The translations under genes and the position numbers were made by a program. Below the pieces are notes generated by a model. The model searched no databases. It was not told the origin of the DNA and worked only from the letters and a program-made list of their open reading frames with translations. From Echria macrotheca (lineage: Eukaryota; Ascomycota; Sordariomycetes; Sordariales; Schizotheciaceae), in contig MU839832.1 in NCBI GenBank assembly GCA_030411725.1, positions 186,001 to 250,000 on the forward strand: a stretch of DNA of 64,000 bases. Direction: 5' to 3'. Each line of letters begins with the position of its first letter. The stretch's first letter is position 1. Below, piece by piece: positions 10,239 to 22,389 of the stretch.

Positions 10239-12873
10239 ATTCGGAAGGGTCGGGTCGGGTCCCCCAAAATAAAATCCTCCAAAAAATAACCCCCGTCGTC
10301 AGCGATCGGACGGACGGCATGTAAGTTGTGCCTTGCCGGTCACCGGTCCAGGGGTCCGGTCCGGAAGCGCACAATCGCGGACACTTTACATAAAAAAGGG
10401 TTCTCTGTTGCGAACGGCACACGTGTGCCTGTCTGATAAACTTGAAGTTATGCCCCGGACGGTTCCGCCGGGCCAATAAGATCTGAATTCCTATTCGAGT
10501 ACATATGCGCAGTCCCTCGTGCATCGTCACGCCGCATGGTTTGAGGCATCATCAGAGCACTCAGAGACAAACTACAACACAACACAAAAATATGTGCTCG
10601 CTACTACACTAGTGTTGGCGACACAATATGTGGCCCAGAGCCCTGGGTCACAGCGGTTGCCGCTCGACCACGGACCACAGCACCCCTCCTTTTTTCTTTC
10701 TTTTTCTCTCCCCGAAATGCTGTCTCCGGTCTGGTCTCTCTCTCGCCTGCCGGGGCCGGGGGTCGTGGCTGTTTCCAGTTGGGTACGGTTTATTACCTAC
10801 CGAGCAGTGCTGCTGCAGACCGCAGTCAGTGAACAACCTGGAAGGTCCACCACGAGTTGCCTGGCGATCCCAAGTCCGCGGGAACAGAAAAAGTGCAGAT
10901 CGCTTCTTCCCTTTCCCCAATTTGTCAACAAGGGCCCCGTGGGCCCAAGGAGAGGGGTCTGCTGCTTCTTTGCGGAGCCCCATGAAAGTTTTCTGGGTCC
11001 GTGGATATGATCTCCTCCATCCGAGGATCTCCTCGCAGCCCCGGCATGCCGGTCGTGCGGCCCCGAAGCAACTTGCTTGCTGCTGCTGGATCTGAGGAGC
11101 CTGCAAACCCACACCCCGCCCGCCTGTCCCTCCCTCCCTCCCTCCCGACTCCTGCCCGCCTTGCCCGCCTGCCGATGCGGGAACCACACAGCAGTCGACC
11201 CGTTCGTTTAGAAAAGTCGCGGGCAATTGAAGACCTCCCCTCTCGGAAGGGCCCAATCGAGTACGCCTTCCGACGAAGCACTGAAGCAGGCCCGAGGCAC
11301 AGCACAGCAACAGCCGCAGCTGCATCTCGATGCTCTGTGACCTGTCTCTCCCTCCGTGTGGCCCGCCCCCCCCGGCGGGCGGAGAAATCTGGGTCGCCGA
11401 CCGATGAGATCTCGGGGAACAACAAGCCACACTCACACTCTCTCACACACACACCAACGGAAACAGCCTCTTTTTTTGGAATTCGACCGAAACAAGAACA
11501 TTTTGTTGCTCAACCTGCCCCGTGCGTGTTCGCCGTTCACCGGAGACTCTCCTAAGAAACCCCCTGTCACCCAACCCCCGCTCACCGAGCCCGCCCCCGG
11601 TTCCTTTCTCAGCACTTGCATTCTCGCATCGAGGCTTTTTCTCTTTCTCCACACAATCTGAATCCGCTGGCTCCCAACGCTGAAAAACCCCCCAAACAGC
11701 GTTAGCTGCCCGTGGGAGGAGCAAGCACCCCACCAACCGGCGGCCCCACCGATTGGGGTCGTCAGCCACCGAAGTGAGGAGCTCGCTAGCTAGACAAGAT
11801 GATTGGAGCTAGCGACTTGAACTGCGCAGAGACATTTGTAACTATCCGTAAGCTGGAGTTATGCCCTGCTGGCTGGTAGGAGCTAGTCTAGTTTTATATG
11901 TGTATGCATGCACCGGCCGCATGGCTAGCTTGGTACAGTTTGGATGAAAAAAGTGTGTCGGTCGTTCCAGCTCCCAGGTAAAGCGTGGGACCATTCGCAC
12001 TTTCGCGGATGCCGGGAGAGCATGCACCACAAAAAATGGCAGCAGGCGACTCGCTGGTGAACGACCTGAGCTGCTTGGCTGTTTGGGTCGATGAAGCTAG
12101 CACGGGGCCGTGCGCAGACTTGTTTTCTCGGAACCGGGAGCTGGAATCCCTGTTTGGTTGACAAGAGGAAAAGCCGGTTAGCGCCCTGGCGCTGTCGCGC
12201 TCGCTCTCGCTGTCGGCCGGGCTGTTTCTTCAAGCCTCTTTCCCGGGTTTGGGTGGTGGTGGTGGGGGTGGGAAGCAGAAAGCACCGCACCGCAACACGG
12301 CCTGGTCTGGGCTTGACTAGCCCGGCGCCGTGGGCAAGCCAGCAATTAGGATTAATGAAACGGGCCTAGCCCGATCCCTCTCTCTCCATCCGCCTTCCGA
12401 CCAGGACCCCGTCAAGTCTGCCCACACCCATTCCATCATCTTCCTCGCCCGCCCCGTCCGCCAGCCTTCACCTTTCCCAGCCGCCGGTGAGCCAACACGG
12501 GGGCCTGAAACGAAACACGGCGAGTCCGCACCTCGACCGCAAGGCGACAGCTGCTGCTGCTGCGCATCGTGCAACACCAGGCCGGCTGCCAGCGCAACCC
12601 TCACCACCACCAGCTCGCCAAGAGCTCCAAATTGCGCAGTCGCACAGATTTGTCCCAGCTTACCTTTGTCTGCCGACTGCCACCAACGCCTGGCAAGGAA
12701 ACGCATCACCGATCCCGCTCAACTCGGCCGCTGCAAACACAGCTCACCACATGCGCCGCAACATCTGACGGGTTGCTCTTCTACCCGTTCCGCCCACACA
12801 CCTCATGGGGAAAAGGCGGCGCAGGGCAGGTATACTGAGAGCTGCGGGACGCACGTCGGAATAGGGCATTGAG

Positions 12874-14330
12874 ATGGACGCGGACGGAACCAGGACCAAC
12901 GGGGCGGCGCATTCCGCCCAGAAAGAGAGCAGCACTCGACAAGCTCGACGACCACCCACGGCACCGCACGACGACGACTGGGGACCGCCCATCGCGGCGG
13001 CGCCGGACGTGTCGACGTCGGCGAATGGGAATGGGAATTCGTTCGATACCGGCTTGGAGGTGGACAGTGAGGTCGATCCGGGCAACGGCAGCCTCGACTA
13101 CGCGGACGACGATGGCCAGGGCCACAGCATTGTCGGCTATGCGAGGAGTACATACCCGAGGGTCCATCCTTCTCACCGAACGGAGTATCCGTACGGCAAC
13201 GACGACTTTGACGACGTCACAATGTAAGTCAGGGGTCTCGGTTCGGGCCGCGGGGGAACGGGACGGGCTGACTTTCTTTGTGTGTGTGCAGAGACTCTTC
13301 GCGCACCTTGTATTCTGAGCAGGTTGACTTTGTCGAGGAGAATGGCCGGCAGTATGTCGGCAACTACCACCAGCCGGTTGATCAGGAGGAACAGACGCGC
13401 CAATATGTTATCCACCAGGTCTACCTCAAGGTATTTGATCTGCGACTCACCACGGTGCCGCTCGACAACCCGCGGTACATATTAGACATCGGCACGGGCG
13501 TGGGTGAGTGGGCGATTGGCATCGCCGAGCAGTATCCCGACTGCGAGGTCTTTGGCACCGACATTGCGCCCATCCAGCCGACGCAGCAGGTCCCGTTCAA
13601 CGTCGAGTTCCACATTGAGGATGCCGAGGAAGAGTGGATACGGCCGGCCGACACGGTCGATCTGGTGCACATCCGGAACATGGCCGGCGCTTTCTCGGAT
13701 TGGGACTTCATCTACCAGCAGGCCTACAATTGCATCCGGCCGGGCGGCTGGATCGAGGTGCTGGATTTCGACGACTACCATGCCGACAAGAACTTTCTCA
13801 GTTTCTACCCGCCGACGTCGCCCATGTACATCATCGAGGAGGGCCTCCGGGAAGCGGCGCAGATGTCGGGTCGATTCGCCGGCACCAACCACATGCAGAA
13901 GAGCTGTCTCGAAGCGTCCGGGTTCGTCGACGTCGCTGACGAGGTCTTTGACCTCAAGATCGGGCCGCGCGAGGATAGCAGCTATGGCAATTTTTATCTG
14001 TTCTGCTACGTCACGGGCATCGAGGCTTTCTGTCTGCGCCCGCTGACGCAGCTGCTGGGCTGGGACGCCGACTATGTGAGGGATCTGTGCTCGAGGGCGG
14101 CAGCCGAGACGAGAGCGTTATGTGAGGATCCGACGAAGGAGGGATTCGTGGTCAAGCTGCGGGCCCTGAGGGGTCGCAAACCGTTGCCTTCGGAGGCGGC
14201 AGCCGTGACGAGCCAGTGGACGACGGCCAAGTCGCTGAACGAGAATGGCGAGATAACCGAATACAGCGGCGGGGACGACAGCACGATTGGGAGTCGGACA
14301 ATCAAGTCGGACGGGACCATTGGGATATGA
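12874..14330 (+). CDS. LaeA-like SAM-dependent methyltransferase
   Basis: This class I S-adenosylmethionine methyltransferase belongs to the large LaeA-like group. Its founding member is a global regulator of fungal secondary metabolism, but most members have no known substrate. Two exons (12874-13223 and 13292-14330, intron of 68 nt) give 462 aa. Residues 1-115 are disordered and acidic (DYADDDGQGH). The SAM motif I LDIGTGVGEWAIGIAEQYP starts near residue 178. It is followed by VFGTDIAPIQP, the LaeA-type acidic loop with IQP, then DLVHIRNMAGAFSDW and RPGGWIEVLDFDD. The C-terminus is Thr/Ser/Gly-rich. Near the N-terminal part of the fold GNYHQPVDQEEQTRQYVIHQVYL resembles other Llm proteins. 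It is not possible to say from this alone whether it is LaeA itself or a paralogue, and no biosynthetic cluster lies beside it. Confidence 0.85.
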
Positions 14331-15012
14331 ATTTCCAGGAGAGAAGTGGATGGGAGATGGGAGCTGGCGGATACCCCCTAGCTATGTAGGGATCTTGGGA
14401 GGAGAGTCAGTATCCGACAGGGGTTTTTCTCGGGGAAAGGGGGGGAGACATCCTTCTTTTTCTCTTTTCTTTTTGCATAGCGATTTTTCTCTGTTCCGGA
14501 GGCGGCTGGGGGAGGGTTGTCCTCTGTTTACTTCTTTGTACATGTGATACCCGGGGTCGGTTGCAGAGCCCCTACGTACAGGTACACTTGGTTTATGCAT
14601 GTGGGGTGGCTGATGGAGTCGGTAGCCAGGTAGCTTTGCAGATGTTTGGGAACGAACGGCGTGTAGATTGATGCAACGATGCAATATATATAAATCTATA
14701 TATCTCCATGTTGAGTTGCGGTGTGAAAGTGCGGAAGAGGAGGTCAAGATTGCCGGGTCGGCAGTGCTTCCAATCAATCTGCTTGGACGGTGTGGGGCAT
14801 GTGAGCGGGAGCTCCCTCTCTGGTTTGGAGCAACTTGAGCAAGCTGCTGCTGCTGTGGGGGACTGGAGCTGTCTCTGGCAAAGCACTGACGCAACCCTCC
14901 AGGCACATTCCAGATCCCCGATTCAACTCCGACACAAGAGAACAAAGCGATTACAGCTCCAACCGCCCCAAAGTCCCCGTCCCCACCATGAGGGCCGACT
15001 GAGACAGACGGA
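14331..15012. other. Intergenic, methyltransferase 3' UTR and VPS18 promoter
   Basis: These 682 nt contain a T-rich then AT-rich stretch (TATATATAAATCTATATATC near 14690) and no coding signal. Confidence 0.5.
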
Positions 15013-17964
15013 ATGGCGCTCGATGCATCCCACGGCTTCGTCGCTGCGAACGGCGCCGGGCTCGGGGACGGCGCGCTCCCCATCTTCGACGTCCAGCGCG
15101 TAGAGCTCCAGTTCTCGGTCGCCGCCGACTTTGTTGCTGCTCAGGTCGCCAACAATGTGCTCATCCTCGCCCTGTCCAACGGCCGCATCCTGCGCATCGA
15201 CCTCAACCGCCCCGAGGACATCGATGACATCGACCTTCCCAAGAAACCATCCGAGGTGGGCGTAATCCGCCGCATGTTCCTCGATCCGACGGCTTCCCAC
15301 CTCATCGTGTGCACCGCCCTCGGCGAGAACTACTATCTGCACTCGCAGTCGCGCCAGGCCCGTCCGCTGCCTCGCCTCCGCGGCGTCTCGATCGAGAGCA
15401 TCGCGTGGAACCCTGCACTCCCCACGGCGTCGACCCGCGAGATCCTGATCGGCGCCTCGGACGGGAATATCTACGAGGGCTACATCGAGACGGCCACCGA
15501 GTTTTATCGCAAGGAGGAGAAATATCTGAAGAATCTACAGAAGCTGCCCGGTGAGCCTGTCACGGGTCTGTGGGTGGACGCATTGCCGGGGAAGGCGGAC
15601 ACAAGGAGGGTCTTGATCAGCACCCAGAGCAGGCTGTTCCATCTGGTCGGTAAGGTCGGCAAGGGGCACGATGGGAGTGCATCTATCTATTCGAAGCTGT
15701 TTGAGTCGGAGCAGCCGGTGATCCACGAGCTCCCGCGGTCTTCGACGAGTACGGCCGCGTCCGCATTGGTGGTTTCCCCCGACCCACCCGATGTGTCGAG
15801 GTTTCGTGACGATCTGCCGCCCGAGCGCTCTTTTGCCTGGCTCTCCTCTCATGGTGTTTACCATGGAAAGCTGCTCGTCAGCCCGGGTGCGCCAGAGTTG
15901 GGGAACAAGGTGTTTAACGAGTCGAAGCTCATCCCCAAGGCGCAACTGGCCACGCAAGAGGGCGCGGGACGGAGGCAGTCATCGACAGATAGTATCGATG
16001 CTATCGCGCTGACGCAGTGGCACATTGTCACGCTAGTCGGAGGGAGAATCGTTGCGGCCAACCAACTGACAGGGGCGACAGTTTATGATCAGGTCGTCCT
16101 GAATCAGGGGCAAAAAGCTCTAGGTCTCTGCGTGGACGCCCAGAAGAACACGTTCTGGCTGTTCACGCCAAACGAGATCTTCGAGATCGTCCTGACGGAG
16201 GAGGATCGAGATATCTGGAAGATCATGCTCAAGCTGCAGCAGTTTGATGCCGCGCTGCAGCACGCACATACGTCGGCCCAGAAAGATGCCGTCGCCATCG
16301 CCTCGGGAGATTATCTCATCAGCAAGGGGCAGTACGCCGAGGCGGCGGGTGTCTATGGGAAGAGCAGTAAACGATTCGAAGAGGTGGCGCTTTGTTTTAT
16401 TGACAACAACCAGCCGGATGCCCTTCGCAAGTACCTCCTGACGAAGCTGAGCACATACAAAAAGTCATGGGTCATGCAGCGCATCATGATCGCGAGTTGG
16501 CTGGTCGAGGTGTTCATGGCCAAGCTCAACTCGCTCGACGACACTATTATCACCGGAGCCGAGCTGTCAGAGACGCTCAGCCCTGCACAGACAAAGGATC
16601 AGCTGGACGCTGTCCGGAGTGAGTTCCACGACTTTATCAACAAGCACAAGGGGGACCTCGACCGCAAGACCGTCTACGACGTGATTAGCAGTCACGGACG
16701 AGAGGAGGAGCTGCTCTACTATGCCGACGCGGTCAACGACTACAACTACGTCTTGTCGTACTGGGTTCAGCGGGAGCGATGGGCCGACGCCCTGCGGGTG
16801 CTCAAGAGGCAGACAGACCCAGAGGTGTTCTACCGCTACAGCAGCGTGCTTATGACGCACTCTGCGACGGAGCTGGTTGAGATCCTCATGCGGCAGTCCA
16901 ACCTCAAGCCGCGCAACCTGATACCGGCGCTGCTCGAGTACGACCGCAACTTTAAGGGGTCGCTGGCGCAGAACCAAGCGGTGCGCTATCTGCAATACGT
17001 CGTCAACCAGCTGGCGTCGACCGACTCGGCCGTCCATAACACGCTGGTGTCGATGTACGCGGCGCATCCGTCGAGGGACGAGTCGGCCCTGCTGGCGTAC
17101 CTGGAGTCGCAAGGCGACGAGCCGCGGTACGACCCGGACTTTGCGCTGCGGCTGTGCATCCAGCACCACCGCGTGCTGTCGTGTGCGCACATCTACACGA
17201 GCATGGGCCAGTACGTGCAGGCCGTGGATCTGGCGCTCGCCCACGACGAGGTGCAGCTCGCGTCGATCATCGCGAACCGGCCGATGACCAACCCGCCGCT
17301 GCGCAAAAAGCTGTGGCTCGCCGTGGCGAAGAAGGTGATCTCGCAGGGGAACGGGATCAAGACGGCGATCGAGTTCCTGAAGCAGTGCGACCTGCTCAAG
17401 ATTGAAGATCTGATCCCGTTCTTCCCGGACTTCGTCGTGATCGACGACTTCAAGGACGAGATCTGCGCGGCGCTCGAGGACTACAGCCGGAACATCGAGG
17501 GACTCCGAAAAGAGATGGACGAGTCGAGCCAGACGGCGTCCAATATCAAGGTCGACATCGCCGCGCTCGAGCACCGGTATGCCATCGTCGAGCCGGGCGA
17601 GAAGTGTTATGTTTGTGGCCTGCCGCTGCTGAGCAGGCAGTTTTTTGTCTTTCCCTGCCAGCATGCTTTTCATTCGGACTGTCTGGGCAAGAGGGTGCTC
17701 GAGCAGTGCGGGCCGGCGAAGGCGAAGCGGATTCGGGAGTGTCAGGTTCTGGTTTCGAAGGGGATGGTCAGTGGGGAGAGGAGGGAGGCGGTTGTGAGGG
17801 AGTTGGATGGGCTTGTTGCTTCGGCTTGGTAAGTTGTTCTGATACATCTATGAATGGGTAGGTGCTAACTTGGGAATAGTGTGCTGTGTAGTGAGTATGC
17901 TATTCGGAGGATTGATGAGCCTTTTGTCAAGGAGGGGGAGGATTTGAGTGAGTGGGCTTTGTAA
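15013..17964 (+). CDS. VPS18: Vacuolar sorting protein Vps18/Pep3 (HOPS/CORVET core, RING-H2)
   Basis: This is a core subunit of the HOPS and CORVET tethering complexes, which drive fusion at endosomes and vacuoles. Two exons (15013-17828 and 17880-17964) give 966 aa. The N-terminal ~400 residues fit the Pep3/Vps18 beta-propeller (ANNVLILALSNGRILRIDL, LIVCTALGENYYLHS, TREILIGASDGNIYEGYIE). A long alpha-solenoid with clathrin-heavy-chain-type repeats follows (ALALAHDEVQLASIIANRP region). The C-terminal RING has CYVCGLPLL near residue 865, FVFPCQHAFHSDC, and its last pair of cysteines in CVLCS. The final exon supplies that CVLCSEYAIRRIDEPF segment; without the 51-nt intron the protein would stop at LVASAW and lack the last metal ligands, so the splice is well supported. 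Confidence 0.95.
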
Positions 17965-18662
17965 GGGAGGAAGGAAGGGGGGAGAGGGGAGTTGTGTATA
18001 TTGGTATGTTGGTAGCTAGGGGAATACCCAGTCAGTATTGATGAAGGACCTACAGACATGGTGTTGTTGAACTCGATGGCGATGGTGATGGGGTGTGAGT
18101 AGACATGCGCAGGACACACGGGGTGTATGCTAATGGGCGGTCGCTGTCGTGCATTGCTAGGTACTCACAGGTGTACACACAAGACGAGCGAGGACTATTA
18201 ATCCTCGAATAATCCAAGTCGTTTATGCGGAGATGAGTGACAATAAACTTCCTCGGGGTTCTTGAACGGTTTCATCGAGTCCATGGCGTGTAATTCAGTC
18301 CATTGATTCCTCAACCCCCGACACATTAAACACCCTGTACCCTAGCTTGATTGTATTGTACATTTATATATACACACAGCCCCAACCACCCATATAATAC
18401 AAAAAACACACCCCATCAATCTCGTCATAATCCTGTATGCCCATGATCCTCTCCTTGCCCCATCTATCGGGTATCAGACAAAGGAAATACGGTACCGACC
18501 ATGGTACGACGTCCCAAATGTCCGTTTCCTCTCTATGTTGACCCAGCCACTCGCCCTGGTCTCTGCCTGTCCTGTAAATTGCCCATGGTATCACCCCCGT
18601 CCGCTGGATGTTCCAGTCCCCATGAGACCTTCCATATTTTTCCGTCCAAAATTTTTCTTCCC
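17965..18662. other. Convergent 3' flanks of VPS18 and the LRR gene
   Basis: These 698 nt hold no gene. A small perfect hairpin (CGAGGA...TCCTCG near 18188-18206) and AT-rich stretches near 18360 are visible. Probably they contain polyadenylation sites for both genes. Confidence 0.5.
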
Positions 18663-21600
18663 CTATACCTCACTTGACAACGCCCTCTGCAGCTCACGCA
18701 CTGCCTTGTCAAACACCAAATCTCCCCCCGACCCACCGTCGGGCGGCGTCGATATCTCCGAAGCCGGGTCCAACGTGTCCGCCGGGCTGACAGCCCCGTC
18801 ATCGCTGTTCCGGACATGGTATGGCGCCAGCATTGCCTCGGGGTAAGCCTGAGAGGATCGGAGGGTAGGCCGGTTCATCGTCGCTGTCGTCGGCGTGCTC
18901 TCTTCGTCCCGCCAGGTTGGCCCAGATGCCGTCTCGGCAGTCGGCCACATCGGCATCATGGTCATCCACGCCCGCTCCATATCCTCCAAGGTGTCCACGG
19001 AGGCGTCAAATTCTACCGTGATACCTGTCGTCGCCTCGAGGGCTTCCCGGTTCCGCCGCATATGATTTTCCAGCTCGTGAAACTGCTCGTTCAGGACCTG
19101 GCGTAGCATAGCCTCCTGCATGGTCAGCCTGTTGGCTGCCCCCTCCTTCCCCGTATCAGATGTCTTGCGCAGGCTCTGCTGGATGTTGTTCCAGATGGCG
19201 ACCTGCTCGGCCACAGAAAAGGGCAGGCAGATGAGCGTGTCGTTCGCTTTGACGCTGCTGACGAGAAACTTGACGCTGCTCAGATTAAACTGATTCTCCT
19301 GGCAGTCTAGCACCCGTAGCGTCCGGTTCTCTTTCAACATCTGACCTAGGACGCCCACATCGTCGTGCAGGTTCTGGCTGCGGATCCTTAGGTGCGTCAT
19401 GCCCGTATTCTTCGTTAGCCCGGCGAGCGACCGCGCGAATCCCTTGGCCAGCTGGCCATCCTCGAGCTTGCAAGAGAAGCCTGAGAGATCGAGAAACTGG
19501 ACCGTCTGGTTGTGGGCGAAAAAGTCCTCCAAGGTCGCAATTACGTCGTCGCTGCACGGTTGGGAGATGGCGTCCGGAAACGGGGTTGGCGCCGTCCCTG
19601 CCAGACTCAAAAGCGAGATAGACCTGTTCCTGGCGAGGGCTCGGATGAGGCGCACGTAGTTGTCCTCGTCCTTGAATTCCACCTGTTCCATAAGTAACCC
19701 AGCTGGCGCCAAATCACCCGATATGGCATCGGCCAGATAGTCTATCCCATCCTCGAGTAGATTTCCACTGACAGAGAGGAGCATGCCGCTGTCGTACCCG
19801 ATGGACCGGCAAAGCTCCGCGACCTGGCCACCTGTAATACCGCAGTGATCGAGGACAAGTCTTCGAAGTCTACAGACGCCTCCATCGCCGGGGTAGTTGG
19901 CGCGATGGTGAAGAAAGGCGCAGAGGTCTTCTATTGTCTCGATGTTGAGCTTGAATCCGGCCAGGTCCAGGTCCTCTAGACACTCGAGTTGAACTAGGAT
20001 CTCGTACGGGATCAGCGGCTCCGAGATATCACTGTCCGCCTGAAGGCTTCCACGGAGGTTGAGTTCTCGCAGTTCCACCAAGCTGTAGAGCATGTCGGGC
20101 AGCAGCCGAGCAGGTAATCGCCCCGGGTTTCCTGATATGTTTAGCGACCTCAGCGGATGAAACCGGCCTTGGAATGCGGCGACCAGGCTCTTCAAGTCGT
20201 TTTCAAACAATCCACAAGAAGAGATATCCAAACCGAGTATCTTGCCCGCTTCTAGTGTTTCAACTGGGTCTCGTTAGTTCCTATCTCGACACGGGTATGA
20301 GTTGACGTACCGATATCTACAAGATCTGAATGGCCAATCGGGTTGCCAGATAGTACCAGGTTATGACATCTAGTAATCCCGGACCTGAGCAATGCCAATA
20401 TCGGTGTGAGGAACTGGAGAGTAGAAGGTGGTTCCTTCTTCCCCCGAGGGGTGGGCGATCGAGAAACATCAATCTGGTATACTGCTTCGGAGCAGAAAGC
20501 CAAGGCGTGGAACTCTTGATGGAGCACCGAGCTCTGCTGAAGAATCTCGATATCAGCGGTACTAGGAATAACCCCTACGGAACATTAGCAACGTCGATGA
20601 GAAGGGACACGGACTTACCGGTGCGGCTCATGTAAGCCATGGGACTCTTCGTGGTTGCGAAGGTATCATAGACGTTGTGGAGACTGCTGAGATCGACATC
20701 TCGAAACGACAGGGAGTGGAAGTAGTCGTTATACCGGAGAGCCCGCAAGACGGCTAGCAGTTGTTGAGGTGAGTAGCGGGACCCGTCCTTGGCCGGGAGG
20801 ACTCGAAATTCCGGCGAATATAATCCTTTCCAGTTGATCTCCCACTCGACCGGCCGACAGCGGTAGGCCGCCGCGTATGCATCCAAGGTTCTTCGCACGC
20901 TGCCAAAGTCCTCTCTCGGGACAAGATACTGGGGCTCCCCGAGCCCCCTGACCCGAAAGATCTCGGCCGTCTGCCGCCTGAGAGGCCAGTTGGGTTGCAG
21001 GTAGCGATCTGCCGTTCCAAGAACGCGGATGAGGCGCCTATAGAATCGGCTAGCAAGCTCCAAAACAACACACGAGCTAAAAGGGTGGCGGAATGCGAGA
21101 TTGAAGCGTTCCTCGTGCACATCCCAGTTGCCCCTGAATTCCTCCAGCGTGACCAAGCCAAAACTCTTGTGCTCGGAACTAAGTTCGCCGGCTTTGGACT
21201 TTTGTATGACCACAAAATGACATAGATAGGTGCCCACAACAAGGTAGAAGGAGGGAGTCCCATGGTGCGACTTCTTGGAGTTGTCCTCGGCTTTTTTGAC
21301 ATATTCTCTCCTCGTACTTGCCCGCGGGACTACGGGAAAGACCTCCATTCTGCGCGTTTTAAAATCGGGCTCCGTGGTTTCGCATATCGAGCTGAGGAGC
21401 TTGTAAACTTCAGGTGGTGGCTGGGCAGCGTCGCTCTCGTCGTTCTGGGTTGCTCGCATGGCCCTGGTGACGTAGTACATCTGCTCATCTCGCTCTCTGG
21501 GGAGGCCAAAGAAGAAGCTTGCTTGCTGGAAAGAGACGCCCGGAGCGGCTTTCCACCAAACCTCGATTCCAAACGATGGCCTGGTGCTTTCGGCAGGGAA

Positions 21601-22389
21601 GACCGAGATGACGGCGGAAAGTGGAATGACGAGCAGAGGGTCCGGGTTCGGCGCGGGGACGTCGGGTGCTGGTGTGTCGGAAAGGCTTGGAAACAAGCAA
21701 AGCGCATCTTTGCGGCACTTGAGCTTGACTAGGTATTCCGATGTTACAACCAGGAACGGCGTCCTCGTGCGGAGGAACTGCGTGTCCGGCTCGAGCGGTG
21801 CGAATCCCTCGACCTTTTGTGATTTCCAGTCGATACTGGACGACAGCGGCAACGGGCTCGAGGTTTCGCTGATCGACAGGTGCCCCGAATCGTCGGAGAC
21901 GCTAGAATCGCGAGAAGTGAGCGGCATGATGCAGGGTGTTGACTGAGGACGGGACTTGGAGAGTCGTCGCAGATGGGAAGTTCGCCTTTGGGCGTCGCTG
22001 GCCGAAACAACTGACTCGCGCCCGCTGATGGACCGGCGTGCCTTGTTTGTTAACGAATGCAGCGAGAATCTGCGACCACTATCAGTGCCCGTCGGCGAGC
22101 TTGCTATCGTCGATGTCGGGCTCTCTACGACGTCGGATACGCTCGAATCGACCGTCTTCAGAGGTGCCAGCCATCCCCTCCCTTCAAGCCCCTCGTCCTT
22201 CATCATTTTCAGGTGCAGATTTGTTAGATCTCTGCTGGTTGAGAGCGCTCGGGAAGGAATCGGCGCCGCAAAATTCAACTTGTACTCTGGCTCGGGGCCA
22301 AGAGCAAACGCGGAGAAGGGCTTGGTGCGAGATTGTGGCCTGATTATCCTGTCGTCGACTGGGATGTTGTCGTGGAGTCTTCCGCCCAC
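18663..22389 (-). CDS. PH-like and leucine-rich-repeat protein (CARMIL-like layout), 5' end uncertain
   Basis: This is a large protein of about 1,200 aa. Exons run 22389-20619, 20574-20311 and 20263-18663, with introns of 44 and 47 nt. The N-terminal ~170 residues are disordered and Ser-rich. A PH-like region follows, beginning FLRTRTPFLVVTSEYLVKLK, with a second FYLVVGTYLCHFVVIQK segment. The second half contains ribonuclease-inhibitor-type LRRs such as LRSLNISGNPGRLP, LRELNLRGSL, LEDLDLAGFKLN, LRRLVLDHCGI and LRVLDCQENQF. PH followed by LRR resembles CARMIL actin-capping regulators, but this is layout only. The frame is open at 22389 without an ATG: the first in-frame ATG is at 22206 (MMKDEGLEG), while upstream residues DDRIIRPQSRTKPFSAFAL look coding. 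An unseen 5' exon is therefore likely; a candidate acceptor lies at 22379-22380. Confidence 0.75.

Larger units (their letters stand above)
9389..12873. other. Gene-free region upstream of the LaeA-like gene
   Basis: These 3.5 kb have many short open frames on both strands but none with family resemblance. The DNA is rich in simple sequence (CT, CA and poly-C tracts, TCTAGACTAG repeats at 9632-9660, GACC repeats at 10220-10238). The final kilobase is pyrimidine-rich and CAACACC-rich and is likely promoter and 5' leader of the methyltransferase gene. Confidence 0.45.

Noticed and set aside
16567..17847. 426-codon open frame on the - strand inside VPS18
   Set aside because: It is antisense to a strongly supported gene; its composition (Arg/Leu/His-rich) is the usual shadow of GC-rich codons, and no family motif is seen.
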